Positions 38,701 to 51,704 of a stretch of 64,000 bases of DNA are shown piece by piece. The stretch lies in assembly GCA_037577475.1 (NCBI GenBank), contig CM075189.1, forward strand, positions 14,724,339 to 14,788,338, in the 5' to 3' direction. The stretch comes from Chaunax sp. Z400 (lineage: Eukaryota > Chordata > Actinopteri > Lophiiformes > Chaunacidae). The position numbers and the translations under genes were made by a program. How positions within the stretch are numbered: position 1 is the first letter of the stretch; each line of letters begins with the position of its first letter. The notes below the pieces were generated by a model. That model was not told the origin of the DNA, did not search any database, and saw only the letters and a list, made by a program, of their open reading frames with translations.

Positions 38701-41700
38701 CCTGTAATGTTACAATAACTACAAAAGCCAATAAACTGGAGAGATTACAACCAATGCAAGAAGGCAATGTTAGTGCTAATGCTAGCTGGTGAGATAGCCA
38801 CAGCTAGCATTAGCTAAATCTACATTTACCTATTCTTTCCTATATGTTTCCTGAAATTGAAAAAAACTGTTTTCATTGACTGCCATCTTCAAATACTCTA
38901 CTCTACTTACTTACTATACTCTATAACGTGACATTTGTATTAAATTTATCATATGGCTATTAGGGATCAGCTGTGATGTATGATGTTACTTAAACACGTT
39001 CACTTCATGTCCTCTACCTTCATGCAGGAAGGTGAGGTCCTTCTTGATGACGGGGAACAGGGGGATGATTGGTGGCTGGAGGTTCTGATTGTTGAGGACA
39101 TTCCTGTACTTGGCCATATTTCTCGATGGGTCGAAGAGGTCCTGGAGGTCCCCGAACAGCTTTTCATACTTGCTGGGTAGCTTCTCCCATGTTCCTCTCA
39201 GTCTGGAAACTGGAGCCAGGTTCAGACCACTGTGGGTGGAAACATATTAAGCATGATGGGTTTATTGGTTTCAGCTGAAAATAAGAATATAACTTCTGCA
39301 CTCAAATATAACACAATGGTACAGTTTACTATACAGTCATTACTCCCCGTCTCACCTGATGATGGCGAACATGGAGTTGAAGTTCTTGCATTCTCGGCAG
39401 TGCAGGGCGATCTTGATGAAGTGCTTGATGTTCTTCATGCGTTTGAGCTGGTTGGGCTCTCGCGTCACCTCTGTGGCCACCCAGAAGGTCTCGTGGTTGA
39501 TGGCCTCCTCAAAGCGCTTCAGGCTGGTGGAGTCCGTCTTGGAGCGCAGCTTGAACAGATCATCGATGTATTCAGTGGGCTCGATGGCACAGAACAGTTC
39601 AAAGGCCCGCATGGAGAGCTGAGTGGCCACCTCCACTGTGCTGAGCTGCAATAGAGAGATCTGGCCTTCTCGCAGGAGGTCCTGAGCATCTTCATCTGAA
39701 CATAACGTCTCTGTCTCCATGTTGCTCTTTAGGTAGTATCTGATGATGAGAGGAGAATATGTGGTTTGTTTTGATTACAGATTACTTATTTAAATCATGC
39801 AACACCTTCTGGTTTCAGCTTTTCTAATGTGAGGATTTCCTTTTTTCTGGATTTGCTAAGATGAATACATTTTGTTTTTCTGGCCAATTATAGACTCAAT
39901 CAGTTGCTTTAAAAGTGGAAAAAGTTAAATTTCAGTTTGATTCCATCCATTGTGTTATAAAACATTTAAAAGCACAATCTGAATACGATGGAGGTCCCTG
40001 AGACTATATCTTATGAAATGGGGGTCCATGGTCTAATCTGTGTCACTTTAGGGGGTCCTTGACATACAACAGTTTGGGAGCTGCTGGACTAAATGATCAA
40101 TGCAGGTTAAACAAACGACAACCTTGTTGTTTTTGAGCCCTGACCACAATAGCAATGCAATTTTGTAACAACATCAACATTCATGTAAGGAAGAACAACA
40201 AGGAAAGAAGGGAAAACAAGAATGGTTGCAAAAAAAGAAAGAAAGTAAAGATGTGTTCACCTGCCACTCAGTTGAATCCTGTCAGCTAGTTTAGACAGCT
40301 GGTCTGGTAGCCTCCTCTGTTTGATGACGCCCTCTGGTGTGACGGACACCTCACACAGCGAATAAGCGTCTGCTGCTGCAGTCAGGGCAAACTCCCTGAT
40401 AGCCTGGGCCACCACCTCCTTCGCAGTTGTGTCCTTCCCGATCATGATGTACCGAGACTGCTGGTCCGCCTTGAAGACTCGTAACACCTGGTCAGACATA
40501 TCTGAGGATGCAAAAACACGTAATGAAGATGAATGTTCATTTATCAGTATTTCTTTTACTGTGAGGTTTGGATTATGCAAGCAACAGCAATTATTTTTTT
40601 GCTGCTTGTCTGCCAAGGTTGATCAAAAGCCAGTCCATCTTCCCAGCATTCCCTTGGCACAAAAACACATCAGCATCCTTGGGATGTGATGGATAATTAG
40701 TTTGATCAGAAACCCCACAGATCACATGACCCAAAATCTCCATTACAAAACCAACACCCATGAGCCCACAGAAAACTTAAAGGTCATCAGTCAGTGCAAT
40801 GCTGTTAGCTGAACCCAATTTCCACTCACGAGCATGAATGAGCGATAAAACTGATTTAAAGTTACATGTTCGAACTACAGTAGAGCAGCTGATTAATGTC
40901 TGTGAGTCTGACAGCATTGGCAAAGACTTTTAGGAGGAGGAGCAGGATCACGGGGAGATGAGATACTCACTCAGCATGACTGGCACTGAAAGAGCACAAA
41001 CAATATGTGATGGACAGGAGTTAATGAAGATAAAACTGTAGAGTGTTTTTCTACAACTGGCTCTATACAGTTGGCAGCGATTTTCATAGTAGGGTCAGGT
41101 GATGTGACTTTATATACTGAGAGATGAGAAAAATTTGTCAAACTCCTTAGGCAACTGTTTCCTTTAAAATCTCTGGCTGTGTTAGCCAATTAATCCTAAT
41201 GAGCAGGACTTCTTTAGCCTAATAACTACTGAACTGCTGCAGATGTTGAATTACTTCTCAAAAATGGCACTTACTTATTTAGCATTCTTTAACAGTGTCT
41301 CAGTGAAGGTTATTTTTGACATTTTCACTTTAGAAAAAATGTCACCTGAAGGTCTGCGTTTCTGTTAAGGGCTGTGATCTCATGATTTTCATCTGCATGT
41401 GAAGCTCATCATGTGATGATCAAAAGCTGATAGCAGCTACTGAACAGACCGTTTTGGCAACTCATTTCATAGCTGAATTCCCTATAAATGTATCATAAAG
41501 TGAAAATCTTATTAATAAAGTGAGACGTTTTAACAGCCACTAATGCAAAGTAGACACAATGATGGTGTCAAATGTTTACAGTGTTTACTACACACCAGGC
41601 TGGTTGTTGAAGTCAAGGATGCGATGGTGAGACTGCAGAAGGTCCGGGTTGGATGACGAGAGGTTTCCACTGACGGGCAGAGGTGGAGGGATCTGTTTGG

Positions 41701-44700
41701 ACTGCTTCATCCCCACAATGCTGTCATCCTGCGATTGGCCTACGCAAACGTCACTATGGAAACAAGAGGGAGACGATGTGAGGGGTGAGATAACAGTTCT
41801 GTCAACAACAGGCAGGGGGCGATATTGGCAGAAGTTGGAGTTGGATGCCTCAGGCTGTCCAAGCCAACTATATTATGCAAGAAATACACTCATATTTTAT
41901 ACCTAATATTGGGGGATGGGCACCAATTACAGGTTTATATTTGGGTCAGTGAGCAGTAATATCAATTTCTACCCCTGGTGCTGTATTCTTAGAATACAAA
42001 AACTGAAATAGCATCCTACTGTCCTCACTGCTGCCTCTCTAAAGGGAATTTAAACCGAAGCTACTTTCTCTCTCTTTCATGCCATCCATATGTTGTTGAT
42101 ATAAAACAATCACAGACCTCTCAATGACATCTTGACCTGTCAACATGGAAACCTATGTTGTCCAGCTTTTACACTTAGGGACAATTATTTTCTACATAAT
42201 AAAAGTTACTATCCACAAGTTATTAGGTCTTATTACTTGTAAGGTTTCGGAGGCAGTATGCTGGTGAGTGTCTTGTCGAAGATCTTCTTCAGCTTGTTGC
42301 GTCCTCCCACCGAGTTGCTCTTTGCTTTTTTGCTGACCTTCTCCAGGCTCATCACCTGCTCCACGTCCACTGCCAGGTCGGGGATGGAGTAGCGGCTGGC
42401 CTTCTTGATGTCTCCAATCTTTGGAAGGTGGGGTGCACCGTTCTTACGGTCATGCTCCTCATCACCATCCAAATCATGGTCTTGTTCTGGCCTGGTTAGC
42501 AGGTCTTTAAACACTGGACGGAAGGAGACATACAACAGAAATGTGGTAAAATGTGGTCCTATCACCACCCACCTTTATCACCAGACCCTTGTGGGGGTCC
42601 CAGCAAAGTACTATATCTCACAAAATGTCAACAAAGAGAGCCAAGTACTTTACCTAAAAGGTTTGTTTTCACAGTTATGGATAAGTGGGTGTTGTTTTTC
42701 AGAATCTCGTTAGCTTTGTTGAGCTGGACATTTTCAAAGTTCTGCCCATTGACCTCCAAGACCTACGGAAAGAAGATACATTAGGTGCATTTTACCAAAC
42801 TATCTATAATCTAGACTTTATATGTTATCATTTATAGAAAAACAATGCGGTTAAGTGCCCTCTTGCTTTCATGCCTTCCCATCTCTTTGTCTCAGTAAAG
42901 CAAAAATACTACTACTAATAATATGTATTAAACTAAAAGGGATCAAAAAGACACCCATAATGACATTTAGTGACATGGCGTTGACATTAATGTGTGTCAT
43001 GTCACCGACAAATTGTCTCGTCTTTGTTTAAACAGCTTAACATCTGGATATGGGCCAGATATTTACATTTCGACACAATCTGCCAACCAGCCTTTGCTGC
43101 TTCCTCTTTAGTGGAGGAGGAAATCACCTTTGACTGTAATGTAAGTACAGGCCATCCTCTGCAGTTGTGAGGTTGACAAACACTGACTTACAAGACCAAA
43201 TGTCTGTTTTGGGATCAGCAACGATTGATGAGATGCTGACTGGAGTTTATTACTAAAGCGCCAACTGAAAATGGCCCGATGACTGAACATATGGCACTGA
43301 TACTTAAGCTATGAAATGATAGGTCCTAAGTGAATGATGATAGTAAGTAAAGCTAAATGGAAGGTGTGAGAAAGTGTACGCTTCCAAGGTTGTCAACTTC
43401 TCAGCTTCCGCTTGGGGAAACAGCTGCAGGGGATGTTCGGAATCAAGAGGGCTTAACTCGCATCTAGACACTCTCAAGATGGTTTAAGGATTTAGGGACT
43501 TTGCTTAAAGCCCAGAGGACTGCCGAGTGTGAAAATGGTTGGGACGTCAAGTTGCATCCGCAGCTACTGGCAAGTTCAAGTTAAGTCTTTCAATGTTATA
43601 AGAGCTAAAAATAATTTCACAACAATAATGAACTTTGACGCAAACAAAAAGAGCAAATCAAAGACTGGTCTGTGTGACAGGACTAATTTCTCCTCACAAT
43701 TGTTTCTCACATACAAAAAATAGGATTTGAAGGTTTATAATTTGTGACGGCCCCTAGGCCTGTTTTTCTTCGCGTTTTCTTAAGAAAACCAAATGAAGTG
43801 TGCAGTCAGTTCATCAGCCACTCCCCAGATCCCAGCAACTAAACAGGAAACAAGTCTTGAGGCCTTTGGGCCATCAAAAAATGTCCTCCTTACCATCTAA
43901 GTGGAAGTGTTAAAAACACTTTTTTTTTTTTACAGCTGACACAATTATTATATGGAAATTAGATGGCGAAAAAGACACTGTTAAGGAGCATAGCAGAAGT
44001 GTTTATGAGTGCGACATCAAACACATGATGCAATGACTATATAAGACGTCTTACTTGATCTCCGCGCTTAAGGCCAACGTCTGCTGCCTTGCTCCCTGGT
44101 TCCACAGCATCGATGAAGATGCGGAAACCTTTCTCTTGACCTCCGAGAAGGCTGAAGGCCAGAGCAGAGTCCCGTGAGGGCTTGGTCAGTGTCACCAGCC
44201 GTGGCTTGGCTTTAGCAGCGCAGGCGATATTTAACAGTCTGAGGTGCCCACACATTTTCTGGAGAAAAAACAAAAAAACAACACAGATGTGAGCAAAGTG
44301 TAATAAATAAACACACAAAAGTTGCTAATCCCTGTGCAGTGGTTATACTTACTTCTTTCTCAAGATTGTTTTCAAACTCTTCCAGAAAGTGAGTCATGGC
44401 GGGGTCACCCTCAAAGTCATTGAAGTGATTGTTTACCCACAGCAAGACTACCCGTGTAACCTGGAGCAATCACATGATCAGCACAGGTTAACTTACAGTT
44501 TACTGGTTGACTAGAAGTGAGTATATTATATGGTTTATATCCTGAAAATGTCTTCTGGTTCATGGAAAACCTCTGCAGAAGTATGTTTGACTCATTATGC
44601 ATCATTATACACTCACACGGGTGTATCTGCAGTATATGATCTTCATTTTCGTTAGCTTTTCTCATCCTGATTAATATTTCAGTTATCTCATCAGTTCATG

Positions 44701-47700
44701 CAGGTACACTGTGGTTCTGCTCCCGTACCTTGTCCCTGAGACTGGAGTCATGGAACCACTCCAGGAGCTTCTTGCCCACGACCATGGGGCTGGAGAGGAA
44801 GGTCCTGTACGTCAACAGGAAGTCCTCAATGTAGGTGGGGTCCACCACTGAGTGTTCTTCCACCAGGTGCATGGTGAGACGCTCTGGTGTGCCCTGAGGT
44901 TTGAAGTTATTGTGTTATTGGTGAAAATTACTGATGCAATGAGATTGGCTTGCCTCCTCTGTTCAATAATTACAGTACACTGTAATTATTTGGTTGGACG
45001 TCGAGTGACTCTAGTCTTATGTCAGCCATTATCAATTTGTTTTTGGGTTTGAGGTAAATGTAAATGAACTGAATGTTGATTTGTCACCTTGATGACGATG
45101 TGTCCTTTCCTGGTGCCGGTGCGGTCCAGCTCGCGATGCTCCTTCACCATTACTATCTCCCCTTCCTCCTCCACCTTCTGCATGTTCTTCTCTACCTGGT
45201 TGAGGATGCAGCAGTAGTCCTGCTGGGCTATACACACAAACTGGACAAGACAGGGGAAAACAGCAGAGTCGGATTTGATTAAACTGACAAAAACTTTAAT
45301 ATATATATATATATTTATAGGTTATAAATATTGCATTGACATCTTCTATTTCTGTAACTGGATTCCATAATTCTAGATCTGTTCATATTGTCACATCAGA
45401 GGTTGCAAGTTTAATACAGCTGACAACAGCAGACTAGAAAGAAATTCTGTGTGCTGACTGAACTACCATCGCCAATAATAAATAATTAAAAAAAAGAGTG
45501 TTCGCTAATTGGGAGCAAAACATTTTCTCATCTGAGGCACGGAGCTCAACCCTTGATGATTAAAGGACATAAACATTTCAGTGTTTTAACTTTCACTGTT
45601 TACTACTTATTCAAAAAACATAAATACATACATGATGCAAGTAATGTGATTTTGCTCTTTACATGAGCTGACCTATTTTCTTCCAAAATGGTTGTTTTTT
45701 ACATTTATGTAGATGATATTGCCCAAGAAACTTGTATGTTTCTTGCTGCTTTTCCTGAGATAGATGAGAAAGACCTGCTGACCGTAAACATGAACATTTA
45801 CATGATCCTACCTGGCAGTCGTCCACCTTGGTCTTCATGACGCCCTTCATGTATTCCTTCTCCATGGTTGGTGATACCCCAAAACTGTTCCCCATGCAGA
45901 GGATCTCCGTCCGGCCGTCGGGGTACGTCACCTCGACTGAACCGTTCAGGATCACGGACCAAGAGTCCAGCTGGATCAAATTATTACAGTAATTAGGAGT
46001 CAGAAGAAGAAAAGGGAACACAGAAAATAGAAAGAAAATAGAAATGCTACAACAATAATAATTTTGTAGATGACATTAAATTTAGCAAAGTAATATTCCC
46101 AACAGCATCCTTAACGAGTCAAATTCATTTATTAAAAAGAACCACATGCAGAAACAACAAGCGCACTGCTGCACTAACAGATGCTTTTGTACTTTGCTCA
46201 GGGGGAAACAATAGCGACGGATTATTAGTGCTAACTAGGATATTAATTTCAAATGAACACAAAGCATTGTTAAAAGTAATGAATGTTTGATTTAAATAGA
46301 AATCACATCATCTTTGCCTTTGAGGGATTCAGTGAGAATAAGAAAAAGCAGACATTTTTCAGATTCACATCTTAAAACCCAAACAGTATCAGTATGCTAA
46401 GTGACCTCTGAATTCTCTATGCCTGGACATAAATTGATCTAGTCTTCAAGGCAAAGTCTGCTGTTAAAAAACCAAGCAAATAATCAACATGGAAACTTGT
46501 GTCCTGTCTTCAGGAAAGAGGGAGAGAGTACGCGATGCCTGCTTTAGTTGCCTGAGGGTTGGAAAGGCCTGTTGATAAAGGTTGTCTGGCATTCAGATTT
46601 AATAGAGCAGAAAAAAAACTTCAAATGGAAGAAGAGATATTCATTGGTGTGAAGGGGTGAAACTACGCTTCAGGTCCCCAAGAGACGGAGACATAGATAG
46701 ATAGAATAAAAGAAAAGAATATACACTAACAAACCTCTTCGCCATCATTGAGAACAATGGTCCCGGCGCGTTCGACCACGGCGAAAACCATAACGGCACA
46801 GAGTTCCCTCCTTACTGACATGGTCATGTTGGCAAAGGCTGGTAGCTGATGCATGAACTCCAGTAATTGCTCTGTGAGTGGGACAGAGGAGAGACGGCGT
46901 GGAAGTGGAGGAGGGTTGAGGAAAAGAGCAAACAGAGTCTTGACACACAGAGGAGACAGGCGTTGCTGCTCTTGGCAAGTCTGCACTGCCATCACTTCCA
47001 GCCAAGGAGGCAGGAGCTGGAGGCTGATTATCAAAATGGATCATCATCACTGTGAATAGCTAATAGATAAATCATTATCTCGACAACGTGATGACAAATA
47101 TCAATTCCACTGATATGTCTTCAAGGCGAGACAAAAATAATTGCTGACACTCCTATCAATGACCTCAGGGTGGGTTAAAGAAGTTACTGCAGACATTGAC
47201 ACTGAAAACATATTTTGCCGCTTTATGACTTGGGTGTATTTGACTGGGTGTGTCGCCAAGGGAAATGAGATGTATAATCCGAGGGCTGAGACTTTCTGCA
47301 GCGCCCTAACACTGAGGGCCTGTTTCCCCGTCTACCAGCCAGTCTGGCGTTCTGGCTGACCTGAGTTCGGCACAGCAACAGCATCGTGTGTGAGGCTGCG
47401 GAAGCACTGAAAGTTTAATGTGCTGGGAGAGGTGAGGATGTGCCTGCATGACCTAGAAAAGCCTGCCGGCGAAGGGAGGGGTGTACCGTGGGGGGGAGGA
47501 ATCAGTGGGGGGGGGGGGGGGGGGGGGGGGGCAGAATCGTTGGCATTCTCTACATCCAGTGTATTATTCTACCCCAGTCCACATCGTTAGCCAAGCTCTG
47601 AGACTGTGTACTTCTTCTTTTCTAAAGATGTCTACCATTGTCATTAGAGTCGAGTCAGAGCTTTGAGGGATAAGATACTGCAAACCTAATGTGGCACTGA

Positions 47701-49385
47701 GAATTACTCTAAAGCCGACATTGTAAGTAAGAGCAAAAAAGCAAAAAAATAAAGGCCTCAGTCGACCGTAGATTTATTGTGACCATTAAAATTAATAATA
47801 ATGGTGGGTGTGGCTTTTATAGAGCTTTATGTTATAGAGCACTGACTCTAAGGCATGCATAAAAATAGAAGGGATATTTTTTACAAGTTAACACCGCATG
47901 GTACAACATCCACCGTTTGTTACAGCACAAACAGAAACACAATAAAAACAATGGGTGCTCACCTATGTCATCGTCGGTTCTGTCCATGGGGTCCTTCTCC
48001 AAGCAGTCACGCACGATGTCCCGGCTCATGAGGGGGTCCGATGCTCGCTCGATGTCCTCCTCATCGTCGTCCTCCTCGGAGTCGACGGCGGTCTCTGGCA
48101 AGCCGCTCAGGTCCATGTCACCCGGTTCGTTTTCTGTGGCCTGCAAAGAGCGAAAGGTGAGAAACGAGTCAATTATCTGGAATTAAATGAAATAAAATGA
48201 GGGATTTCTGTCCAAGAACCAGCAGTGCGGCCAACAGCTGACCAGTGTGTCCATTTATTGTCACATCTTTGAGCAGGACGCTGAACCACCAACTACCAAC
48301 ATGTTCATTACGAACAATGCTTTAGATTGTCGGCTAAATGCCTGAGAAGGAAACAACCAGCTGATCGTGTGAACAAACCTCATCGTCGAATGTCAAAACT
48401 CAGACAACATTAACACATCTGCGAACAAAAAGTGTATTAATTCAGGATAATATGGACACAAAGGTGCCGGTTGCACCGTGCACACACACTGCTAAACATA
48501 TCTTACAGAGCAAAGATCAGCTGCAGCACAGTGCATCTCCATCCAAAAGCAAAATTTTTAAAAAAGCCTCTGTGTAACTGTTTGACCCATTTCATGAAAA
48601 AGACTAAATGTATTCAGTACAGTATGAGTAAGACAGACGTCAACACTGTATGCCAAACAGTCTGATATGCACAGTGAAAAGCTAATTAACTCCCAACATT
48701 CCTCTCCTCTCCCCTCTCAGTAAACTCCAACGCCTCACAGACAGATCCTGTTCTTTGAAAGCACAAGATGATGAAAATGCGTGTGAAGTTGGTAAAATGG
48801 TGTAAGATGAGTGAAAGTAATTCAAATTACGTGTGCAGGAAGAGATACTCATGGAGTAGCTCTGCTACCATCAAAGAAAACATGTCTATTAAAGACGGAT
48901 ATATTGCCTGGTTCGTGCTCACACAACATCAAACCTCCTAATTACAGAAACCAAAGCAGTTAGGAAATGGGACTGAAAAGCATTAGCCCTGCTGCATCAC
49001 CACAAAGCAAAAAACCAACCTTCCTACCTCGATAATGTGCCCAAGCTCACGTTTCTTAATAGAAGACGAAGAAAAAATTGCCTTTGTGAACGGTCCACAA
49101 AATCCCACAGCCAGACGCATCTTCATCTCCCAGACTGCCAGACTGCTTTTAATTTTTCAAGGCTCGGAGTTCCCATCTCTAAAACACACCCTGTGTCATT
49201 TCTCCTCAAACACCATGTGCAAAAGGCTCATTAAAGATTCAGGCCAGTGTCAGAGGGGCCATTTGGGCGTCACCTGGGGTGCAAACACACCCAGGTGGGC
49301 GTGGCAGATCATCAGAGAGCACAGTGAGGCCTTTTTCATAGTGAAGAATCGCAGATAAGTAAGGAGAACTATACAATACAAGCAT

Positions 49386-49433
<48 letters not shown>

Positions 49434-51455
49434 CACAAAATCAAATAAATCAATAACAAGAGCAGAAAAGACAGGTGTGTATTCATTGTTTACTTTCTAG
49501 AGATGGTGAGAGGACACACCAGACAGGTTCAACACACTTATTATCTGCAGCAAATATATGAAAGGACAAACATAAAACAAGAAAAGTGATGCATGCTCCT
49601 TCATAGATGCCACAGTGATAACAGATAACATGCCATAACGTCTTTACGTCTGAGAGGCAGCACGCTGTAATCAAATACAGGCACATACTGGCACAGGCTC
49701 GTTTTTATGTCATGTGTGCATCAAAAATCCATAATGCAGCAAGCATTAAGAGTCAGTGGGCAAGTCAGGTGCCGTTAATATTTCATCAGGGCTATTCTTG
49801 GATCAATGCTTTCAAAGTCCTTCTGAAGGACCTATTTCATGATTTATTCAGACTCAAAACAGTGTGCCAGGCTGCTGGCGACATGAGGGATACTTCACAA
49901 CGTGTTTGTAATTGTACAGGCCAAAGGAGGCCGTGGTGATTAAAGCGGCGGGATGGACCAGTGGTTGAAGTATGCAACGTTTCATATCAAAAATCTGTAC
50001 CACTATCTGATCAGCAACTCTTCATAGCAGCATAAGATAACGTGGGCAAAAAAAATGTAAAAAATGGAATACCACATTTCTTTGAACCATTAACTTCCCG
50101 TGGTCTCAAGTGTAAAGAACCAGGTCTCCTCTGATCTGCTCATTTTAAAACACCCCAAGTGAAAACACAAACATCGTCAGTGATCTACTTAAACCACATT
50201 ATTATTTCTGAAACCAACAGGGTGCAACTTTAACTAATTATAAGTAAAAGTAATGGTGCATAAAACAGTTTGGGGAGTCATGCCGAGTGCCCTGGGATAG
50301 TAAGAGATGAATTCTGATCTGTTTCTTCCATATTTCATGCTTGCACATTTTAATTTTGTGCGCATAGTCACAGTAGTTTACACATGAGAGACAGGGAGCA
50401 TGTGATTAGCAGCCGTTCGATCTTGCAGATTGGCTGCTAAAAGTCAAAGACAACTTATCTTCTCTATTTAACAACTGTTGAGTTGGTGACGTAACCTTAA
50501 GCAGTCTATAAAAAAAATCTGAAAGGTCAGGAGATGATTAAGAGGAGACGAGAAAAACTAGAAATATTTCTGCCATCTAATGTTATTTTATTTTAAGGTA
50601 AATCGCTGGATCGTTTTTACTATCAAAGGTCTAAAAACACACATTTTTGATTTAAAGTAATAACAACCCATCATCAAATATATGCTTCCAGTTACATGGT
50701 TGTAACTGATTGGGAATTAGGAACCACTGCTGTTAGTGCTTCCTCCTGGCAAATGAACTGTGGTCAAACTGAAATAGTTTATTTTCATTACCGAATTATT
50801 AACTTGTTCATCTATTGATGCCTTTTGTCTATAAAATGTTAAAAGAAACATGTTTGCAGAGGTAAAAGTGACTGCATCCAACAGCTCAAACCTAAAATAA
50901 CCCAGTTTTCTATCATAAAACAAAAAGAAAAAAGGACTCAACGATTAAAAGATTATCAAAACTGACTGAATTGTTTCAGCTCTAATTTGGGAAGCATTCA
51001 GGTGGGACTGAAAGTGAGAGAAAGTGCACTGAAACTGCTTACAATATGGTCCAATAGCACAAGCACACATACAAGTAGATCACCAGCCAGGTGAGCGGAT
51101 ATGTCTGATTACATGTGACAATGAGATTGAGAGAAAAGCAAGTTAAGCCAAGGGTGTCTGAGTAGATACAGCACTCGGAGACGGAGCAGCTGCTGCTGCA
51201 GGGAGATTAAAATAGATAGAGAAGGGATCCAGCAAAAGAGGAATGACACGAAAACAGAAACGTGCGTTTCGCTGAGAAATCAGGAGACAGATGCTGCTAA
51301 GACCTGGATCACAGATTGGGAACAGTAGAGCCTGTTCAAACCTGCCCCGAGCCAGCCACAGCGTGATCAAACACACACAAACACACATCGCTGTGGTAGC
51401 ACGCACCCATACACAATCAGGAAGGTGTATTCAAACTATTTGATCTGATACCCCA

Positions 51456-51490
<35 letters not shown>

Positions 51491-51668
51491 AAGAAGAGGT
51501 GCCTAGAAAAACAAAGTGATTCTTTCTGAAGCCCCAGTCAACCGCACAAAAACATACACATAGAAATAGGCACACACCAGGTGACAGTATTTGGAGCCAA
51601 TAGCGTGGGTGCTGGGTGTTAAGAGGATTAGTTGCAGGGTTTGGGGCACGTCCACAGTCATGAGATTT

Positions 51669-51704
<36 letters not shown>

